This document shows, piece after piece, positions 59,565 through 64,000 of a stretch of DNA of 64,000 nucleotides (positions are counted from its first letter, which is position 1; each line of letters starts with the position of its first letter). Origin of the DNA: Limnanthes douglasii subsp. nivea (taxonomy: Eukaryota > Streptophyta > Magnoliopsida > Brassicales > Limnanthaceae); the NCBI GenBank assembly GCA_036936605.1, contig JAUPFV010000005.1, positions 235,939,770 through 236,003,769 of the forward strand. The letters run 5' to 3'. The notes beneath the pieces were generated by a model that worked only from the letters and a program-made list of their open reading frames with translations, made no database searches and was not told where the DNA came from. The position numbers and the translations under genes are program-made.

Positions 59565-60460
59565 AATTATGAACCCCAATTCATATTTCAAAGTCCTAAT
59601 TGCAGCATCCCCATTTTTTTTTCGAAAATGTTTTTTTTTAAAAGAAAAGGTTTGTCAAAAAAATAAAAAAAGTATACCATTATTTTTTATTTTTCGATAT
59701 CTACGAGTAGAGACTTGGTTAGTTTGAGTCGGACACCGAATTTTTTTTGATTTTTTATTTATTTAGTATTTTCAAAATGATTTTTGGAATATTTTTGTAA
59801 TTTAAAAAAATAAATAAATTATACCATGATTTATAATTTCTTGAGATCTATAAATAGAGACTTGGTTTGTTTGATTCGGACAACAAAATTTTTTAAGTTT
59901 TTTTTATTAAGTATTTCCGAAACCATTTTTGGAACATTTTTGTAAGTTAAAAAAATAGAAAATCTATGCATAGAAGATCTAGACGGCGGACAGAGAGAGG
60001 GAGAGAGAGATGAGGATTAGGTTATTTTGGGGACTTATCTCTGATTCATGGTAGTGGAGGCTGTCATATTGTTTTGCCAAAAGTAACCTATTTTGTTTAG
60101 TTAAATTTTTATTTTAATTAAAATTTTATATATAGTCCAACTTAGATATGGTTCAATATTTCGGGCCAAATTAAGCCTAAGACTCCTAAGCTCAAGAGAG
60201 AGTGCATAGTACAGAACCCATCTTTCTCCAGACCCAATACTGTCTCTTCTTCAACACATAAAAATTCCCGATTCACGAACCCTATAAAACTGTGAGTCCC
60301 AAAACCTACCCTATAAAACTGTGAGTCCCAAAACCTAACCAACGAATCTGATCAGTTCCGAGATCCAAACAGACCTAAAAACACTACTAGCTCCGCCATT
60401 GGGCACTGTAGTATGTATACCTGTGACTAAGAGTATACTTGTGACTAAGAGTATAATAAT
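59565..60460. other. Non-WAT1 segment of the higher-order unit
   Basis: AT-rich left part with poly-T/poly-A tracts and a repeated phrase GAGACTTGGTTTGTTTGA; then a GAGAGAGGGAGAG tract, and a GC-richer right part with a 28-bp tandem duplication (CCCTATAAAACTGTGAGTCC twice, near 60280-60335). On the minus strand 60342-60142 is open for 66 codons, but the same frame is shifted by a 2-bp insertion in the middle unit (near 61707) and intact again at 63296-63096. I do not recognise a family. It could be a promoter/first-exon region or transposon end trapped in the array. Counterparts: 61029-61920 and 62513-63410. Confidence 0.55.
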
Positions 60461-60984
60461 GTAGGGTTGTATACATGTAAGGTTTGTATATCATGATTTC
60501 ATGGTGTCTATTAGTAAAAGACCCCGTGTATGTACAAGTGTCGTATTTGCACGAAAATATGGAAAGTAAGTGATTTTTTCAATTATAAATTTTAATTACA
60601 TTTACTATATATATATATACACACACGAATAAAATAGATTAATTCTTCCATAAATAACTTCATATTTATTTATATTGTGTTGTTCATCAATTTATATATG
60701 TTTTAGTTTGCTTATTGTGCTATGAGGTAAAAAATTGCACCGAATAGTGCAACCGCGTCCGTCCTCGTTGATGTTCCTCTTGAGGATGACCGACAATTAG
60801 ATCGAGAGCTATAGTAGTAATACTAATTAAAACAACATTTTAGTTCTTAATAATAGTTTCTACTTTAACAATTTAGCTTGGTAATATATTGATTCTCTTT
60901 TTATATTTATGTATGCCTTCTATTAGTAAAAGGTCTCGTGTATGTATCGAAGCTAAGTAAGTGTTGTATTTGTACGAAACGTTG

Positions 60985-61028
60985 GAAAGTAAGTGATTAT
61001 TTCAATTATAAAATAATCACTTACTTTC
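60985..61028. repeat. Hairpin 2
   Basis: Same 17-bp stem and 10-nt loop as at 59521. Confidence 0.95.
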
Positions 61029-62468
61029 AATTATGAACCCCAATTCATCTTTCAAAGTCCTAATTGCAGCATCCCCATTTTTTTTTAGAAAAATATTTTT
61101 TTTAAAAGAAAATGTTTGTCAAAAAAAAAAAAGTATACCATTATTTTTTATTTTTCGATATCTACGAGTAGAGACTTGGTTTGTTTGAGTCGGACACCGA
61201 ATTTTTTTTGATTTTTTATTTATTTAGTATTTTTAAAATGATTTTTGGAATATTTTTGTAATTTAAAAAAATAAATAAATTATACCATGATTTATAATTT
61301 CTTGAGATCTATAAATAGAGACTTGGTTTGTTTGATTCGGACAACAAAATTTTTTAAGTTTTTTTTATTAAGTATTTCTGAAACCATTTTTGGAACATTT
61401 TTGTAAGTTAAAAAAATAGAAGATCTATGCATAGAAGATCTAGACGGCGGACAGAGAGAGGGAGAGGGAGAGAGAGATGAGGATTAGGTTATTTTGGGGA
61501 CTTATCTCTGATTCATGGTAGTGGAGGCTGTCATATTGTTTTGCCAAAAGTAACCTATTTTGTTTAGCTAAATTTTTATTTTAATTAAAATTTTATATAT
61601 GGTCCAACTTAGATATGGTTCAATATTTCGGGCCAAATTAAGCCTAAGACTCCTAAGCTCAAGAGAGAGTGCATAGTACAGAACCCATCTTTCTCCAGAC
61701 CCAATACTCTGTCTCTTCTTCAACACATAAAAATTCCCGATTCACGAACCCTATAAAACTGTGAGTCCCAAAACCTACCCTATAAAACTGTGAGTCCCAA
61801 AACCTAACCAACGAATCTGATCAGTTCCGAGATCCAAACAGACCTAAAAACACTACTAGCTCCGCCATTGGGCACTGTAGTATGTATAGCTGTGGCTAAG
61901 AGTATACTTGTGACTAAGAGTATAATAATGTAGGGTTGTATACATGTAAGGTTTGTATATCATGATTTCATGGTGTCTATTAGTAAAAGACCCCGTGTAT
62001 GTACAAGTGTCGTATTTGCACGAAAATATGGAAAGTAAGTGATTTTTTCAATTATAAATTTTAATTACATTTACTATATATATATATATATACACGAATA
62101 AAATAGATTAATTCTTCCATAAATAACTTCATATTTATTTATATTGTGTTGTTTATCAATTTATATATGTTTTAGTTTGCTTATTGTACTATGAGGTAAA
62201 AAATTGCACCGAATAGTGCAACCGCGTCCGTCAATGAAAAGGCTCCCCTCGTTGATGTTCCTCTTGAGGATGACCGACAATTAGATCGAGAGCTATAGTA
62301 GTAATACTAATTAAAACAACATTTTAGTTCTTAATAATAGTTTCTACTTTAACAATTTAGCTTGGTAATATATTGATTCTTTTTTTATATTTATGTATGC
62401 CTTCTATTAGTAAAAGGTCTCGTGTATGTATCGAAGCTAAGTAAGTGTTGTATTTGCACGAAAAGTTG

Positions 62469-62512
62469 GAAAGTAAGTGATTATTTCAATTATAAAATAA
62501 TCACTTACTTTC
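62469..62512. repeat. Hairpin 3
   Basis: Same 17-bp stem and 10-nt loop as at 59521. Confidence 0.95.
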
Positions 62513-63949
62513 AATTATGAACCCCAATTCATCTTTCAAAGTCCTAATTGCAGCATCCCCATTTTTTTTTAGAAAAATATTTTTTTTAAAAGAAAAGGTT
62601 TGTCAAAAAAATAAAAAAAGTATACCATTATTTTTTATTTTTCGATATCTACGAGTAGAGACTTGGTTTGTTTGAGTCGGACACCGAATTTTTTTTGATT
62701 TTTTATTTATTTAGTATTTTTAAAATGATTTTTGGAATATTTTTGTAATTTAAAAAAATAAATAAATTATACCATGATTTATAATTTCTTGAGATCTATA
62801 AATAGAGACTTGGTTTGTTTGATTCGGACAACAAAATTTTTTAAGTTTTTTTTATTAAGTATTTCCGAAACCATTTTTGGAACATTTTTGTAAGTTAAAA
62901 AAATAGAAGATCTATGCATAGAAGATCTAGACGGCGGCCAGAGAGAGGGAGAGGGAGAGAGAGATGAGGATTAGGTTATTTTGGGGACTTATCTCTGATT
63001 CATGGTAGTGGAGGCTGTCATATTGTTTTGCCAAAAGTAACCTATTTTGTTTAGCTAAATTTTTATTTTAATTAAAATTTTATATATGGTCCAACTTAGA
63101 TATGGTTCAATATTTCGGGCCAAATTAAGCCTAAGACTCCTAAGCTCAAGAGAGAGTGCATAGTACAGAACCCATCTTTCTCCAGACCCAATACTGTCTC
63201 TTCTTCAACACATAAAAATTCCCGATTCACGAACCCTATAAAACCGTGAGTTCCAAAACCTACCCTATAAAACTGTGAGTCCCAAAACCTAACCAACGAA
63301 TCTGATCAGTTCCGAGATCCAAACAGACCTAAAAACACTACTAGCTCCGCCATTGGGCACTGTAGTATGTATACCTGTGACTAAGAGTATACTTGTGACT
63401 AAGAGTATAATAATGTAGGGTTGTATACATGTAAGGTTTGTATATCATGATTTCATGGTGTTTATTAGTAAAAGACCCCGTGTATGTACAAGTGTCGTAT
63501 TTGCACGAAAATATGGAAAGTAAGTGATTTTTTCAATTATAAATTTTAATTACATTTACTATATATATATATACACGAATAAAATAGATTAATTCTTCCA
63601 TAAATAACTTCATATTTATTTATATTGTGTTGTTTATCAATTTATATATGTTTTAGTTTGCTTATTGTGCTATGAGGTAAAAAATTGCACCGAATAGTGC
63701 AACCGCGTCCGTCAATGAAAAGGCTCCCCTCGTTGATGTTCCTCTTGAGGATGACCGACAATTAGATCGAGAGCTATAGTAGTAATACTAATTAAAACAA
63801 CATTTTAGTTCTTAATAATAGTTTCTACTTTAACAATTTAGCTTGGTAATATATTGATTCTTTTTTTATATTTATGTATGTCTTCTATTAGTAAAAGGTC
63901 TCGTGTATGTATCGAAGCTAAGTAAGTGTTGTATTTGCACGAAAAGTTG

Positions 63950-63993
63950 GAAAGTAAGTGATTATTTCAATTATAAAATAATCACTTACTTTC
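63950..63993. repeat. Hairpin 4
   Basis: Same 17-bp stem and loop, a few bases before the window end. Confidence 0.95.
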
Positions 63994-64000
63994 AATTATG

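Larger units (their letters stand above)
59521..64000 (+). repeat. Higher-order units of 1.47-1.49 kb
   Basis: Landmarks AATCACTTACTTTCAATTATG at about 59550, 61014, 62498 and 63979 define three units; the last is cut by the window end. Each consists of one last-two-exon repeat, with a longer penultimate exon than the short array, plus about 900 bp of different DNA (for example 59565-60460). Confidence 0.92.

Noticed and set aside
60142..60342. 66-aa minus-strand ORF as a gene
   Set aside because: No recognised family, frame broken in the middle higher-order unit, and it overlaps a short tandem duplication. Kept only as a description of the segment.

Overview
This is nuclear DNA from a flowering plant, probably a eudicot. 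It is AT-rich and carries plant-type Mutator-like (MULE), LINE, Ty1/copia, Ty3/gypsy and TRIM elements plus a decayed WAT1-related (EamA-family) transporter cluster. Genes have GT-AG introns. I found no rRNA, tRNA or CRISPR. Almost everything is mobile-element or pseudogene sequence, as expected of a heterochromatic or rearranged gene-cluster region. No host gene looks intact, except possibly a small captured gene inside a transposon.

Layout. (1) 1-8471 is a retroelement graveyard on the minus strand: gypsy gag-protease with its leader, copia protease-integrase, gypsy RNase H/integrase, then a complete 830-bp TRIM with a 5-bp target duplication. It ends in the left half of a Pack-MULE-like element. 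The whole block recurs almost perfectly at 32158-40628. (2) At 8471 the block switches abruptly into the middle of a MULE transposase exon. From there to 19924 lie three tandem units of about 4.47 kb. The first transposase is 5'-truncated. The second and third are full-length two-exon ORFs (711 aa) with the DDE triad, but both have lost a zinc-ligand cysteine of the SWIM finger. (3) 19925-27434 is the rest of that MULE: a small acidic-protein gene and a ten-exon DUF1985/Ulp1-like protease gene, both on the minus strand and both broken by in-frame stops. Short TTGATAG / TTGCTAT motifs recur through all its non-coding parts, as in VANDAL-type MULEs with sequence-specific anti-silencing factors. 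(4) 27493-30684 is an L1-type LINE with ORF1 and ORF2 overlapping by ATGA, cut off at the start of its reverse transcriptase. (5) 30685-31201 is a fold-back rearrangement and an ATT microsatellite, followed by gypsy RT/protease/gag that leads into the second copy of the 8.47-kb block.

(6) 39936-54430 holds four tandem units of about 3.1-3.2 kb, each a decayed WAT1-related gene. Unit 1 was hit by a 1802-bp Pack-MULE-like element (10-bp target duplication, about 400-bp TIRs) and by a 483-bp fold-back MITE. The sister units preserve both empty sites. The Pack-MULE carries a 79-codon ORF with a KEN box and a canonical D-box, the degrons of APC/C substrates such as plant shugoshin and securin-like proteins. 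(7) 54430-64000 shows the last two exons of the WAT1-like gene amplified into a satellite-like array: about 12 units of 420-435 bp, then 1.47-1.49-kb higher-order units that each contain a 17-bp-stem hairpin built from a splice donor.

The strongest leads are the captured degron ORF, the dispersed-motif system of the MULE, the near-identical 8.47-kb duplication with its microhomology junction, and the conversion of transporter exons into a satellite.
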